DNA of 64,000 bases, taken from contig JAJEKV010000031.1 in NCBI GenBank assembly GCA_021234155.1, forward strand, positions 10,625,857 through 10,689,856. The letters run 5' to 3'. This stretch comes from Isoetes taiwanensis. Lineage: Eukaryota > Streptophyta > Lycopodiopsida > Isoetales > Isoetaceae. Position numbers and translations under genes: made by a program. This document shows, piece by piece, positions 24,732 to 36,340 of the stretch (positions are counted from its first letter, which is position 1; the number at the start of each line of letters is the position of its first letter). The notes beneath the pieces are model-generated. The model saw only the letters and a list, made by a program, of their open reading frames with translations. It was not told where the DNA came from and searched no databases.

Positions 24732-26177
24732 TGTTGGCTATCATAAACAACTGGGTTAGAAGTTAAAAACTCGTGATTGCCAATAATGTCCTTTGTTAAA
24801 TCAACAATTTAGCACTTAAAAGAATCTAATACAAATAAATGTTCCAAATTCTAAAATAGCTATTTACATGATATATAGAAGCATAGTTACTATCGCAATT
24901 CATAGAATCATGAGGCAAATTCAGATTATGTTTCCATTTATTTATTGATTTATAGCAAATATCTAACATGCCAAGCCTGTATCTTTGGCTTCCAAACCTT
25001 CATCACAAATTGGTCATCTTGATATGCCTAACTTTATCTGTCCATTAACCTAAAGTATATCCTGAATCCTAAAGAATTAAGATTACCTGGTCTTAAGCAA
25101 AGCCAAAATTATTTCCCGCTTTCAACTGTCACTTCGTCCTCTTCTATTGGTAACAATCGAATCCAGTATATTTGATCGCTATCATCCTCAAGGCTTATGC
25201 GCTTGATCGATTTAGAATCATCGTTCGATCTATAGAGGTCTTTAAATCGGCAGCTTAGAGAAGGTAACCCCGGGTTATCCCCCCGCTTCCCAAAAATTGG
25301 AATATTAAAAAGTGGCCTCCGACGATATGGAGGGTCCCCACACCCAATCACCCTCAATGGCCTCCACATTTTTGGAGGAGGGGACATAAAAAGCGGCGAA
25401 AAATTGACCATGTGGCCACCCCTATTGTGATGGCCCGATTTTTTTTTTTTTTTTACGTTAATGCCTGCGAGCCAGGGCGCCCTTAATGCCTTGGTTCGTT
25501 TACACCGCTCTGTTCCAATGACGAAGCTCTATTGGAAGCTTCAAAGGTTGAAGCTTCTTCAGATCCGGCATTCCAGCAAGTTAGGTATTTCGTGTAATGG
25601 ACCACATGCATTTGACACTTGGGCAGACTCCATTGCGGTGGATATGGCTGGACAAAAAGTATTGCCTAAATCTGGCCACAAGGTTTTTCCGCAGTGATTC
25701 AGAGATTGTGATCTATTCCGATTCATAGAGCTATGAATCTGCCCACAAGGTTTTCTTGCAGAGATTCAGAAATTTTAGAGGTTTTTCCACTTCTATGGAG
25801 CTTCAAAGCTGCTTTAGGAATTGCAGCTATGGACAACTTCATCGGAGAAGGGCTTGAAGTAATCGAAGGTCCCCTCGTAAGGAGCTTCCCTGCTTTTCCT
25901 TTCTTTTTTGGGTTTATGCCTTGTTTACAAACCCAAGATGTTGGGCAAATGGAAATCCCTAGTGTGTTATGAGATTTGCGGGAACAGGGCGAAGGAAATC
26001 CCTCGGTGTTATAAGACCTCTCTCAAAACTTTGAACCACGTCCATGTTATTAGTTGGTAACAGTTGTCAAGGCAACAATCCGTGATTAACTGACAAAGGT
26101 AAACAAACTATCAAGGCAACAATCCATTAAAACCGATCACAACGAGAGAACAGTGGCATTAAGCTAGGACATATACA
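24732..26177. other. Spacer between Harbinger relic and hairpin
   Basis: No family recognised. The frame at 25,411-25,109 (-) of 100 codons is acidic near its C-terminus and matches nothing I know. An 18-base T-run lies near 25,439-25,455. From about 25,440 the base composition rises in GC, which may mark the proximal promoter or leader of the recombinase-like gene at 26.8 kb. Confidence 0.35.
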
Positions 26178-26279
26178 AGAATTGCAGCCCAGTCTAAATT
26201 CCGTGGGGGAAAATGTTGCCGGCGCGTCAGTGCGGAGGCAACATTTGATCCCACGGACTTTAGACTGGCCTGCAATTCT
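26178..26279 (+). ncRNA. Candidate pre-miRNA-like hairpin
   Basis: Two 43-nt arms (26,178-26,220 and 26,237-26,279) are inverted copies pairing at 38 of 43 positions, with one 3-base and two 1-base mismatches and a 16-base GC-rich loop. Arm length, the few small internal loops and the near-perfect duplex match plant miRNA precursors. I do not recognise a known miRNA in either arm. The duplex would form equally from the minus strand, so the strand is provisional. Alternatives are a very small MITE or a recently inverted target fragment. Confidence 0.45.
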
Positions 26280-26412
26280 CGTAACGTGAATGCCAGGTGG
26301 CATTTTTTTGGTATACATGGCAAAAATCTTTTTCTTTGCTTCAGTTCGCATTCCTCCTTTCGCATTGTGCTCTCGTTCCGGCGTAGCTATGGCGCTGTGA
26401 AGGCACTGTGGC

Positions 26413-26575
26413 ATTTTTAAGCCTAAGGTGAGGCGCCAGACTGTTTTTTATCAGAATGGAAAGTTATTTGTGAAGAATCGGCAAGATAACCTTGTTTGCT
26501 TGTGTATTTTTGCAGTAACAGCGGCGGGTTGAAGGCGCAGGACCAATTTTGAGCCTAAGGTGAGGCGCTGCAAGT
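26413..26575. repeat. Diverged direct duplication around GAGCCTAAGGTGAGGCGC
   Basis: AGCCTAAGGTGAGGCGC occurs at about 26,418 and 26,552, each followed by CAG/CAAG and a T-rich stretch. The copies are 133 bp apart. GGTGAGGCG resembles a splice donor, so these could be duplicated leader exons of the downstream recombinase-like gene. Confidence 0.5.
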
Positions 26576-26830
26576 TCTTTTACTCGAATCTTGAGATTAT
26601 TTGCAAGATTGATGAATCTGACCCATGATTTTTGTATATTTTGGCATTCTGCCTTTGGCGCAGGTATTTTGGCATCTGGAGCGACGATTTAGCGGCCTTT
26701 ATGTGCTTTGCCGAGTTTTGTTTAAACTTTGGGAAAGATCTTGCTATTTCTTGGCATATTTGTGTGATTTTCGTGCTAATGCTATCTTTTTTTTCTTTGC
26801 AGATTGTTTTACTATAGTCGGAGGTGCGGG

Positions 26831-29036
26831 ATGGCTTTTAATGGTCTTGAACCTTTTTTCTTTAGCTTAATGTTTACATTAAATACTGTTCTACAAGACC
26901 TGAGTTTTGGTCTAAGGTTTTTAGGAATGGATGCACCATCATTTGCCCTGAATGTTGATGTGCCTCTTGGACCTGTTTTGGAGGATGTTACAAATGCTCC
27001 AATGGACATGCATGGCGATTCTGATACAACGGATGTCATTTGCCTTATAAATGATGAGGTTATGGACATGCAGGAGTACACAGATTCTGAGAATGTAGAT
27101 CCTGCAATGAAAGATGGAGAATAATCAAAGGGTACAAAAGATGTAAAGAAATGTAAGGATTCTGCTAAACGTAAGGGTCCTATTCTGACAGTTAATCCTG
27201 ATATTGTTACCCCTGATACTAAAGACTTTGCAAGCTTTCTGAGTTCTGAGTCTTCAAGCCGAGGTCTTAGTGAATTTGAGGAAGATCTAGTGACTGAGTC
27301 TGGTGAGGATGCCATTGCCAAGTATTTGAGTGATCTTGATATATCTCCTATGCGTAAGAGTGTTCCAGTGCCTGTAAACCCTATTGTCTTGTGTAATGGA
27401 GCCAGAGTGCCCTTTGTAGAGCTTGACGAGGAGCTGCAGAGGGAAGTTGAGGCTGGTGGAATTTCCAGGTCTGCAGCAAAAGTTTTGTGGGCTAGAAATC
27501 GCTTTAATCTTTGGAGAGAGTACTGTGGTCTTCCTATGCACCAGAAAATTGAAGAAACGGATCTGCTCGTATTTGTTGATTTGCTAGAGAGGTTCATGCT
27601 TCAGGCTACTAAAAAGATTGGCAACTTCTATCCACTGGAATCGTGAGTGTCTTTTTGTATGTTTGTCTTAGTTTTTTCGATTGCTAATAGATTTGTTTGG
27701 TTGCAGATTGCAGGATATGTTTTGTAAGTTTGGGAGTATGGTTAGAAGGCAAATACTGGAATAGAGGAGCAGACTTTTGACATCAAAAAGTCGCCAATAT
27801 TTGAGAGGGCTCGTTTGGCCTGCATTGCATCCATGAGGAGTGTCTAGAAGAACACCTGGAGTTTGCCAAAAGCGTAAGAAGGTAGAGGAAATTTCTTTTG
27901 CTGATGAGAGAGCATTGTTAGCAGATCTGGACCATCAAATTCATCATGCAAGAGGTCTGCAACGACGTTTTCTTTATTACTGCGTTGGTCGTTTTGCTAT
28001 CCGTGGTCAGATTGAGTTGTATCAGTTGCTCATAACACTTCTTAGTTGCTGAAGAGAGTGGAAGTGAGTATGTGGAGTACAATGAGCGCTTGAGTAAGAA
28101 TTATGATGTGGATATGACGGATCATCAGGAAGAGCAATTTAGATTGCCACGCAGGTATTTTGATTCTGATGTTGTGCTAACATATAAGCAGCTGGAGAGG
28201 CATTTGGGAGAATGGTAGTATTGTGAGATTCTGCTTCATTCAGCCTATCCAGAATCACAAGTCTGTTCAATGGTATAATTCAAAGAATGGTCAGTGCAAG
28301 GACACTTGCTTCATGGGTAAAATACATGTTATCTACTGTCCGGGTTGATGGAAAGTATTCTGGTAAGTCTGGACGTATGACTATCATTTCTAGAATGATT
28401 CGAGCAGGGGTTCCAATGTCTGTTGGGATGTGCATAACGGGACAAAGAACAAGTGAAGCTTATAACAGGTAAATTCATTCTTATTTTTTTAGTTTAATTG
28501 CTTTTTTTCTTGTCTTGTTTCTGATATCTTTTCTTTATATGTGCAGGTATGATAAGAACTTGAATGTGCGGTCAAAATGTGCAATGGATGTTGTAAGCAG
28601 GCCATCTGATGAAAATGGAGAGAGAAGAATATATGATCAAGTTTATCATGACGAACTTCAGAAAGTTGATCAGCTTGATCGTGGTGGTTGTGGTAAGACT
28701 TGTCCTTTGATTGATTCGACTGTCGATACCAGCAGTGTGACTGTTGCTGCTAAGGGTGCTATTCTTGTTGACTCTTCTGGTACTACATCTGTAGAGAATA
28801 GTGGTGTTGCTGTTGATTTATCATTACCAAGTATAGTTGAAGAGGATAATGAGTTAGTACAGTTTAATCAAGATATCGAGACCCTTGCAACATCTTCTCC
28901 TCTTATTCGACATGCATTAGGGATGAATCTACAGGTTGCTAATATTTCTGGTGGGAGTTTCCAGAATTGTAGCATTGTAATGCCACAAATGTCAGGCAAG
29001 GAATTTGGTGACTTCATGATGACAATGATGAAGTAG
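26831..29036 (+). pseudogene. DUF3504/Crypton-type tyrosine recombinase-like gene, decayed
   Basis: Reads as a tyrosine recombinase of the type found in Crypton transposons and ZMYM/KCTD1-like proteins. The acidic N-terminal part (from MAFNGLEPF) continues through a TAA at 27,122. The SAM-like core-binding region includes RNRFNLWREY and LERFMLQATKKIGNFYPLESLQDM, spliced over a 64-bp GT-AG intron (27,643-27,706). Catalytic landmarks are FAIRGQIELYQL (first Arg, near 27,990), SGRMTIISRMIRAGVP (second Arg) and TGQRTSEAYNRYDKN (nucleophile Tyr, split by an intron 28,471-28,546). The usual His residues are replaced: K in HSGR and Q in TGH. The last exon has ISGGSFQNCSIVMP and ends at 29,036. At least two stops and three frame breaks are present (27,762, around 27,770, 27,845, 28,040, 28,220). 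No terminal repeats are expected or seen. Confidence 0.6.
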
Positions 29037-29039
29037 CTT

Positions 29040-30058
29040 ATGCAGTTTGATTTTTCTGTTTTTTTTGACAATGTAACTTGTGATTCTCTTGAAATAGTTG
29101 GATCCATTTTTTACTTTTGAATACAATGAATTTTGTATATCTGATCTGCTGTGTAATGTTTCGACTGATAATGTTTTCAATGATAATGTTCTGTACTGTT
29201 TTTTAATGGTAGTGTTTAGCTTAGAGTAAAAAAATTGAGAATGTGAAGTGAAGTTAAGAAATTTGAGAATTACAACCTAACTGAGATATTTGCTTCTGAG
29301 CTTGACATTCCCGGAAAGAATGTGTGCCACATGGCATCCCACGATTGGACTAGTTGGCAACTGGCATTTTATGTTAAAGGATAAATATGACAGCATAATA
29401 AGGATAAATATGACAGCAAAAGGCACGATTGCACAACTACATCTTCATCTAGCTTTTGCTCCACCAGCAACTCATCCTGGTGAATCACATCAATGGGAAT
29501 AGCAGATTTTTTGCCATTTAAGGCTGGCTATAACATGCCCACATCCAACATTTACTGCGATGGGAATCACATTGGCGCCTCGGTTAAAAACGAGCTGCCA
29601 AAAAGATGCATGGCATTCACTGCCCAAATAAAACCATAGGTTTACGTTGGCTGTCCACTTCATATCAAACAAGCGACCAATGCTACCCTAGAAGCTATAG
29701 GTTTAGACTCCATATCAAGCAGGCTAAGCCCAATGCTATCCAAACGGCTCTGTTAGAAATTTATGTACTAGAATTCCTATTCTAAAGATTCATTCATCAA
29801 CTAATGCAGTCCTTTTCAACGAAATCAAGAACAGAAGGAAAACCAGTCAATGTGGTGTACATCGATCCAAAATCAGATGGAACATCAGTCAATGTGCATT
29901 CGTGAAGATAAAAATACATGGGAATCATACTTCCTCAGCTCTGTAATTCTCTATGCCAATCACCCTGAAGGGCTTTTTAGAGACTTTCGTATTCTAATAT
30001 CCGTTGAATTCACTATTTCGACGCCCTTGACATACCAAAAGAATGATGAGAACAGCTC
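29040..30058. other. Region between two convergent genes
   Basis: It holds the 3' flanks of the recombinase-like locus and of the SRO gene. A direct duplication of about 22 bases, AGGATAAATATGACAGCA, occurs at 29,379 and 29,400. No further exon of either gene is recognised. Frames at 29,290 and 29,850 are without domains. Confidence 0.45.
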
Positions 30059-31647
30059 CTAAAAACATCGATCACGAAGCTGGCCATCTCTTGATGCCTG
30101 TACACGCATGCATCGAGCACAACGATGGAGTGTATTATCCCCAACAAGCATCCTTATTCTTTTAATGAATCCATGGCGAAGAACTTTCCCTGCCTGGACA
30201 TAGAATTCAGATGAAAGTGTTCAACATCTGATAGACAAAAATAATACAGGGCAAACAATGCTAGTACCTTATAATCTGCATAGCATTGTCGAACACATGT
30301 CATGGTAGCTGCAGAAACTAATGGCTTCAGTAGCATAAACAGCTTCTCCATCCTCGAATGACACATAGACCAATTCTCTTGCAGAAACGAGTTCGAGGTT
30401 CCACAGGGAATAGTGCTCTTGAACTAGATCATATTACATTATATCAGATATGTCATGAAATATGGCATCTTATTTCACATTAACAAAAACAAATATGAAG
30501 CTAGTCCCTTTATGAACAAAATGAAAAATAATGTACTCACAGTTCTCAATTCCCTTCCAAACCAATTGGCATCTCCTCTGACAGCCAAAGCCCCCATAAT
30601 TTCTGTAACATTGTGCACAGTTAGTTAGCAAATGTAATGTCTAGTAGAGAAAAGTCCCAGAAATACAAACCATGCCACTGTTGAGAAAGCTTGAAGCTGA
30701 TAATATAGACTGGCAAAATGGATGGGCTCATCCACACAGTGTACAAAGTAGGAGTAAGGACATTGTCAACACCAGTATCAAATTCTTCACTAGTTGGACA
30801 TAACTGCTTGGAACCAGGTCTGATCAGCTCTGATTTTCCCAAGATCACTTGGCATAGCAATACATGCTGTTCGCCTTTATCGTCCACGCTAGAATTCACA
30901 ACACTGAGTACAGGAAAATTACCACCGAATCACCAATTGCCTACACAATCAGCTAAAAGATCAACTACAAGAGTGATACTGTACATAAAACAAATACAGA
31001 GAGCACTTGCAAGAAGAATTTAGGTCTCACCTGAGACGAGAATGGTTTTCTGATGCAAGACAAATTGGTATACCACCGGCAAAGCTGTCATTATCCACAA
31101 AACCATTCGTGGCTATTTTCAGTAAGTCATTCTTGGATCCTCCATACCAAGCAAGTTTGACATTAGCATCCCCCCTTGATTCTTGGGTTTGTATCATTTG
31201 CCTCTCAAAAGCTTTCTGACGGCTCTTCTCTGCAGACATGATCCTATATAATCCTGTAATTTCAGAACCAGGAACCAACAAACCGAGACCATTTCTAAAT
31301 TTTTCCTTGACTGATCCTTCATCCAGCTTCTTAAAGCACATTTGCTCTGGTTCATTAAAAGAAAATTCCAACCGAGATGGAAACGCCAAACCTCTAGAAT
31401 GAATTTTCCTAACATTCATATCCTCCTTATTCAAAATAGGGAAAGCAGAAAATTTACTAGACACTTCGGCTCCTGATCCCGAACGAGCAAACTGATCATC
31501 GCCATCGCTGGTGATCTCTGAAGAACTAGATTGTTCTATTTCCGTTCTGAGACGTTTATCTGCCCTAATTCCACACATATCTGCAACAAGTTTGGGGTTA
31601 CGCTTCCTGTAGGATTGCTGGCCACTTAGAGCTCCATCTCGGCCCAT
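30059..31647 (-). CDS. SRO (similar to RCD-one) protein: PARP-like domain plus RST domain
   Basis: Plant-specific SRO family, generally lacking ADP-ribosylation activity and acting as a nuclear hub that binds transcription factors in stress responses. Five exons, all GT-AG and in phase: 31647-31031, 30903-30671, 30602-30541, 30423-30268, 30193-30059, giving 400 residues. Residues 1-100 are low-complexity. The PARP-like fold follows, with GSEITGLYRI, NVKLAWYGGSK, ASENHSRL, HVLLCQVILGKSE, PTSEEFDTGVDN and PVYIISFKL. The C-terminal RST region reads MEKLFMLLKPLVSAATMTCV.QCYADYK..FIKRIRMLVGDNTL. No WWE domain is visible, so it resembles the short SRO2-SRO5 group. The classical H-Y-E triad of active PARPs is not evident, as usual for the family. 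The start is the first ATG of exon 1. The frame is fully open, and the gene is likely functional. Confidence 0.88.
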
Positions 31648-33331
31648 CTTGGCTTAAATTTGTGCTCTGGAGCAGCAGCGTGTGGAAAGGATGCGCACAA
31701 ACTCTGCTCGATTTGCGAAGGAAATTATTAGGGAAGATGAAATAGCAAGGCGGCTGCCATAGCCGCCCTTGAAAAGGTTTGTCTGAGACCATGTTTCTTG
31801 CCTACCACGGTACGCAACGTGTCAGCATTAAAGAGTTCAACGTGGAAAATTCAAAATTGATTTCCGCACCCGTTATCAGCCACTGCAGTGGTTTTTACCT
31901 TCGAAGCTTCGAACCCTAAAAATTAGTCGGTAGAGTTTACTCCTTCCAATGGCAGTTTAGGAGGCCCCTGGAGTTTTTCCCCCTCAAAAAACGTCGCCTG
32001 ATTTTTTCGTCTTTGTTTTTGTGGAAATATATCATAAACTCTGGAGGGAATTTGACACCAAGGATGATTCATTAGAAGGTGCTAACGCATGAAGGGTTAC
32101 CTGCACAGGGTCTATCGTCGAACCCTTATACTATGGCAATATTAGCATATTGCATGGCCTATGCCACGATATGCAATCCTAGATCCTAGCCATGTAGCCC
32201 AATGCTTGCTGGGTCAAACAATGATGTGGCTCTATTTTTTAAGGTCTTCACACCCTTACAAAAACAAGTTAATTCACATTTAACTTGGAAAAATAGAATA
32301 ACAGTATATCTGCCTTCCTGTTGAAGTCTTGTAGCAACTTGCAGCCAAAGCAATGTTTAAGTGTCTTGCACTCAAAGCAACTTGCAGCACATAAGAGGAG
32401 GAGGAGGAGGAATCATGACCGGGGAATCGACCCTTTGGGCTTCACGCAGACCATAGGCATGCCCTCCCTTTAAAGGATCCGGGGCTATTCCCATGCGAAA
32501 TGAAATGTTGCACAGTCGTGCATAACCAATCTGAAGTTGCAGTTCCCATGCCAAGAAGATATTAACATAAGCACACTTTTTTTGGCACGTTTGCACAAAC
32601 ACGGGTTGAGACTTTGAAGCAATTTTAGAGTGTTCATGTTGCTGCCAGGTAAGACTTTTGTTCACATGGATGCAATTACAAACGTTCGTTTTCATCTATG
32701 GCTATGGAAATTTAAAAAAATTCCAAGTGGGTGTCTAAAATTGGCTATGGGTTGTGACCAAATGCTCTACTGCTCGTAATCGAATATGAAGAACAAACAC
32801 ATGATCAGAATCGTCGATCATGAGGATTTTTCCCTATTCCTGTCGGCAAAGGATTCTATAGCTTTGATTCGGAGTAAGAACATCAGAATCAAGAAACGGG
32901 TTCATTTTGCATGCCTATCTCCAGCGACGGAGGGTTTTGGTCGGTCTTTGAAGTCCCTTGGACCTATTCCAGTTGCTTGCATTTCTCTCAGAATCCTGTG
33001 AACATGAGATGTTTGAGATCAAATCTGTTTGCTTGAAATGTGGAGGTCCGAACAACCCATATTTTTAATACTTATGGTCCAAGGATGTGCATTGATGATG
33101 GGCAGATAGTGAGCAATTTTGTCGCACATGCATTACGAAAAGAACCATTGACAGTTCGATTGTGATTGGCATGGTGCTGGCTACAGCAATTTTTTGTCAT
33201 GCAACCGGAGTTTTTGCAGTCCGATCATAGGGTTCTTGATTTCAAGAGGAGGGGAAATACAAAGGTCTAGGAGTGCTATTGAAAATCCGTTGTCTTCAAA
33301 TTATGAGACTTCTTTTTCCACATAGATAGAT
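31648..33331. other. Upstream of SRO; low-complexity and unassigned
   Basis: The first few hundred bases are the SRO 5' flank. At 31,873 the 19-base word CACCCGTTATCAGCCACTG is also present at 9,884, marking a shared dispersed repeat. Near 32,395-32,440 a CCT-rich run precedes a minus-strand GGGTCGATTCCCC word, which resembles a Pol III B box. I could not confirm an A box. Frames at 32,372 and 32,786 match no family. Confidence 0.4.
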
Positions 33332-33750
33332 GTGCACCAAATTGTGGGCAAGATCCCGCAGGGTTTGAGAAGAAAAGTTCTGAGAGTCTTGGTTACAGGA
33401 GGTGCCGGATTTGTGGGCAGTCACTTTGTAGACAAGTTAATGGCCAGCGGGGACAATGTTGTTGTGGTTGATGATTTCTTTACAAGAAGAAAAGAGAACA
33501 TGATGCATCATTTTCGCAATCCAAAGTTTGAACTGATCAGGCATGATGTAGTTGAGCCTCCGCTAAGTGTGTAGGCACTCATTATCTCTTGACCAGCACG
33601 TGAGGTATATGGAGATCCACTGGAGCATCCACAAAAAGAAGAAAACTGGGGCAATGTCAACCCTATAAGTGCGCGCAGCTGTTATAATGAAGGGAAGAGA
33701 ACTGCAGAGGCATTTACCATGGATTATCATAGAGGAGCCATTTGTGGAGG
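33332..33750 (+). pseudogene. UDP-glucuronate decarboxylase (UDP-xylose synthase, UXS) retropseudogene fragment
   Basis: Intron-less piece of UXS, the Golgi/cytosolic SDR enzyme that makes UDP-xylose for cell walls. It opens with KIPQGLRRK and the Rossmann motif [19 protein letters not shown], then [18 protein letters not shown] and [11 protein letters not shown]. After that about 35 residues normally present are missing and the frame changes. Text resumes as HYLLTST / [35 protein letters not shown] and MDYHRGA, then homology stops. The catalytic SxxYxxxK region is partly retained, but no open frame spans it. Absence of introns plus deletion indicates a truncated processed copy. Upstream 33,150-33,330 may hold the degraded N-terminal anchor. 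Confidence 0.75.
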
Positions 33751-33957
33751 AGGCAATTTTGGCCTCTACGATATTGTGAAGGGATCCTCAAAGTAAGTGT
33801 TGCACAAGCTGGTGAATTCCTGTATCTTTTCTTCAAACTTGGTAATATCTCATTTGATCTTGAAGGTACTGCATTGAGAGACGGTATATATGATGCAGAT
33901 GGAACATATATATTAATGTGAAGGAAAGTATGGAGCACGAATAGTTTTTTCTTTGTC

Positions 33958-34985
33958 ACAGGAAGCAGCTACAATAGTTGCCAATACATTGAGATCAATG
34001 GTAAAAAATGAGAGAATATTAGAAAAGTAGAATGATCAAATATAGCAATGCGATTGAGGATGGGATTTATATACTATATATAATCGTGGTTTTCAATGCC
34101 ATGGAAAGAAGCATATCACGGCATCTTGGCTTATGTAAAACTGCAAAGATAGATTGTAAACGATCTTTCAAGCTTTGAACTTGAAAAAGAGACATGGTTT
34201 ACCAAAGTTGAGAATATATGTGCAAATGAATTGAACTGATTATTTTTTTGCAGATTATGAATGAGATTTTTCTTTAGCTTGGAAGCAATCAAGGACCTGT
34301 GGTGGCTATCATTCAAGCTTTTGCAGAGTTTTCTTCCGTTGATGGTAAAATATAAACTCTCTAATATTATGTCTATTAACGTCAATTTGGTGTGATTTAA
34401 TTTTGTCATCAAGCTCTTGGCTTTGTTCCACATATGAAAGGAGTATTATCTCGTATTTTACCTCTTCTTGGAGGCCTAAAGGGTGCTCAAAAGAGTATCT
34501 TTGCCGAAGGGATTCCTAGTCCATTCCTTGATCAACTTCCATGGCAGCTTGAATGGACAATCAATGTCCTGGTTTAATTCTAGCTTTTAAATGTTGGTGT
34601 GAGGCACTATCACGTTATGTCCAAGAACAATAGTCAGTTGTTTTTCTAGGTCCTGACATGCAGTAAGTCAATAACCACTAATATAAAGAGTTAATTTTCT
34701 CTTCTCAAAGAAGTGTCTTTACATTTAGTTTATTCTACTTCATTCAACATTTGATATATTTTTAGGAAGATGGATTTTCTCACGTGATTCCAAAGTAAGG
34801 ATCAGACATGTACTTGTTTATTTAGCAAAACTTGAGAATGTTGTGAAGTTTATTGTCCAATTTATTTCAGATTTGTCTGGCAACCGTATATGATTTGGGG
34901 TGCATATTTAAACTTATCGATAGACTTCAACTCAAAGCAGCCACAATTAAGGTGGTTCCTGCATTGTTGCGAGTGTAAGCACTTT
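33958..34985 (+). pseudogene. Fragments of an SGR6/MROH1-like HEAT-repeat gene
   Basis: Exon-like pieces on the plus strand fit one large HEAT-repeat protein of the maestro-heat/SHOOT GRAVITROPISM6 type. They are EAATIVANTLRSM (33,962), LGSNQGPVVAIIQAFAEFSS (34,279), ALGFVPHMKGVLSRILPLLG followed by GLKGAQKSIFAE (34,412), RWIFSRDSKVR (34,768) and ATVYDLGCIFKLIDR plus LQLKAATIKVVPALLR (34,880). Splice-like AG and GT lie around most pieces, so this is a piece of a genomic copy, not a processed cDNA. A stop precedes LGSNQG and intervening repeats are missing. Assignment rests on remembered family pattern only. I could not find the rest of the gene. Confidence 0.45.
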
Positions 34986-36340
34986 TATCCTGATGGGTTG
35001 AACATTGTTGTGAATATTTTATAATGATAATCTTTAGGCAAGACGTGAGAAACATCCCTGATGGACAAAGAAAACGTCCAGAGTAAACATTTTTTAAAAA
35101 CATGCTTACATATTCGAGTTCCTAACATTTTCCTAATATTTAAAAGAAAGAAAGAACATGCCCATTTAAGGTACATTATTTTCACATAAAATACCCGGCA
35201 GTAAATCTTGAAAAATGAAAAGTGTCCTCCTATAAAGCGATTGAGCAGCCATAAAAATGGCCATGATATAGCTAAGCACCTAATAGTTTCGCATGCTAAC
35301 ATTTCTAAAGTTTCTAAAACGCAGGTTTGGTTTCCACCATGAAAACGTCAATTCAAATTGGCGAAGTTGCATGTGAACATCGTATAATGATTCCTCCCCC
35401 CTACACATTGCGAGGATGTCAATGTTTATCCTATACTTCTATGCCATAGTCTTCTATTAAGAGTTATTATTGATGTCCATGAATGTGCAAAATACAAACG
35501 GAATATGGAAATCTAATGTGGTTTTCCTTCTAAAAGAAGCTTGAAAAAGAAAAGAGGCATTGATTGGATAGCTCTAGTGTTAAACCGTACTTATTGATGT
35601 TTATGATATTGCTTTTGGGGACTTATGAGCTGAATATATAAAATCATTATAGGTACAATGGAGAGCTCGAAGTTTTTGTGGACAGTCCAGCGAGTCATTT
35701 TTATTTAGTCAAAGAATTGCATGTCAAAACAGTATAGAGAATCCCTGACATGAGAATTCATGTAGCTAGGCTGCATTTTTTATCTAGATAGACTTGTAGA
35801 CTTGTTGTTGCAGACTGTACCAGGCAGTCAGATTGCACCAGACTATTCTGAATAGCGATGGATGTTGAAATTTCTGTGTTAAGGTGCATATTCAGAACAA
35901 AATGGGTCCGATGCATATGGATTTGTTGCACATGTAATGAAAATGTTAATATTAGAAGCAAAGATGTGTGTAGATTTTCTGAAGGCGAGTATGCGCAATT
36001 CTGCTATCGAATGCTGACTAATTATTGAGATAAAACAGGTGGCTCTGATTGAATTATATTTGGGGATAACTATTACACTTGAATATTATATTGAGCAACC
36101 TCCTCCCAAATGTTATTTTAGGCGTTGTTCATACATTAGCTATTGTGAGTCATGGAGTGAGCCTAGGTGGAACTTCAAAATTCCTTGTTTTCTTTAAGCT
36201 GCATTCGTGAGCAGGAAATGTAAACTCTTTTCTCTCAAACTGAAAATCCATTAGAGGCCTCTTCTTTGATATTAAACAACGTCCGGTGGATATGAAGGAT
36301 GGTAGACATGGTAAACTGGAAGGAATAAGAAAAAAAACAA
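34986..36340. other. Unassigned AT-rich spacer
   Basis: No gene or recognisable element. Some of it may be introns or degraded repeats of the HEAT-repeat locus to the left, but I could not match further exons. Confidence 0.4.

Noticed and set aside
26812-27597. 261-codon frame on the minus strand
   Set aside because: Antisense of the recombinase-like first exon. It is Ser-rich by reverse complement and has no domain of its own.
32395-32500. Possible SINE with GGGTCGATTCCCC and a CCT-rich tail
   Set aside because: Only one promoter box recognisable; evidence too thin.
33714-33959. 81-codon minus-strand frame next to the UXS fragment
   Set aside because: It overlaps plus-strand UXS homology and has no domain.
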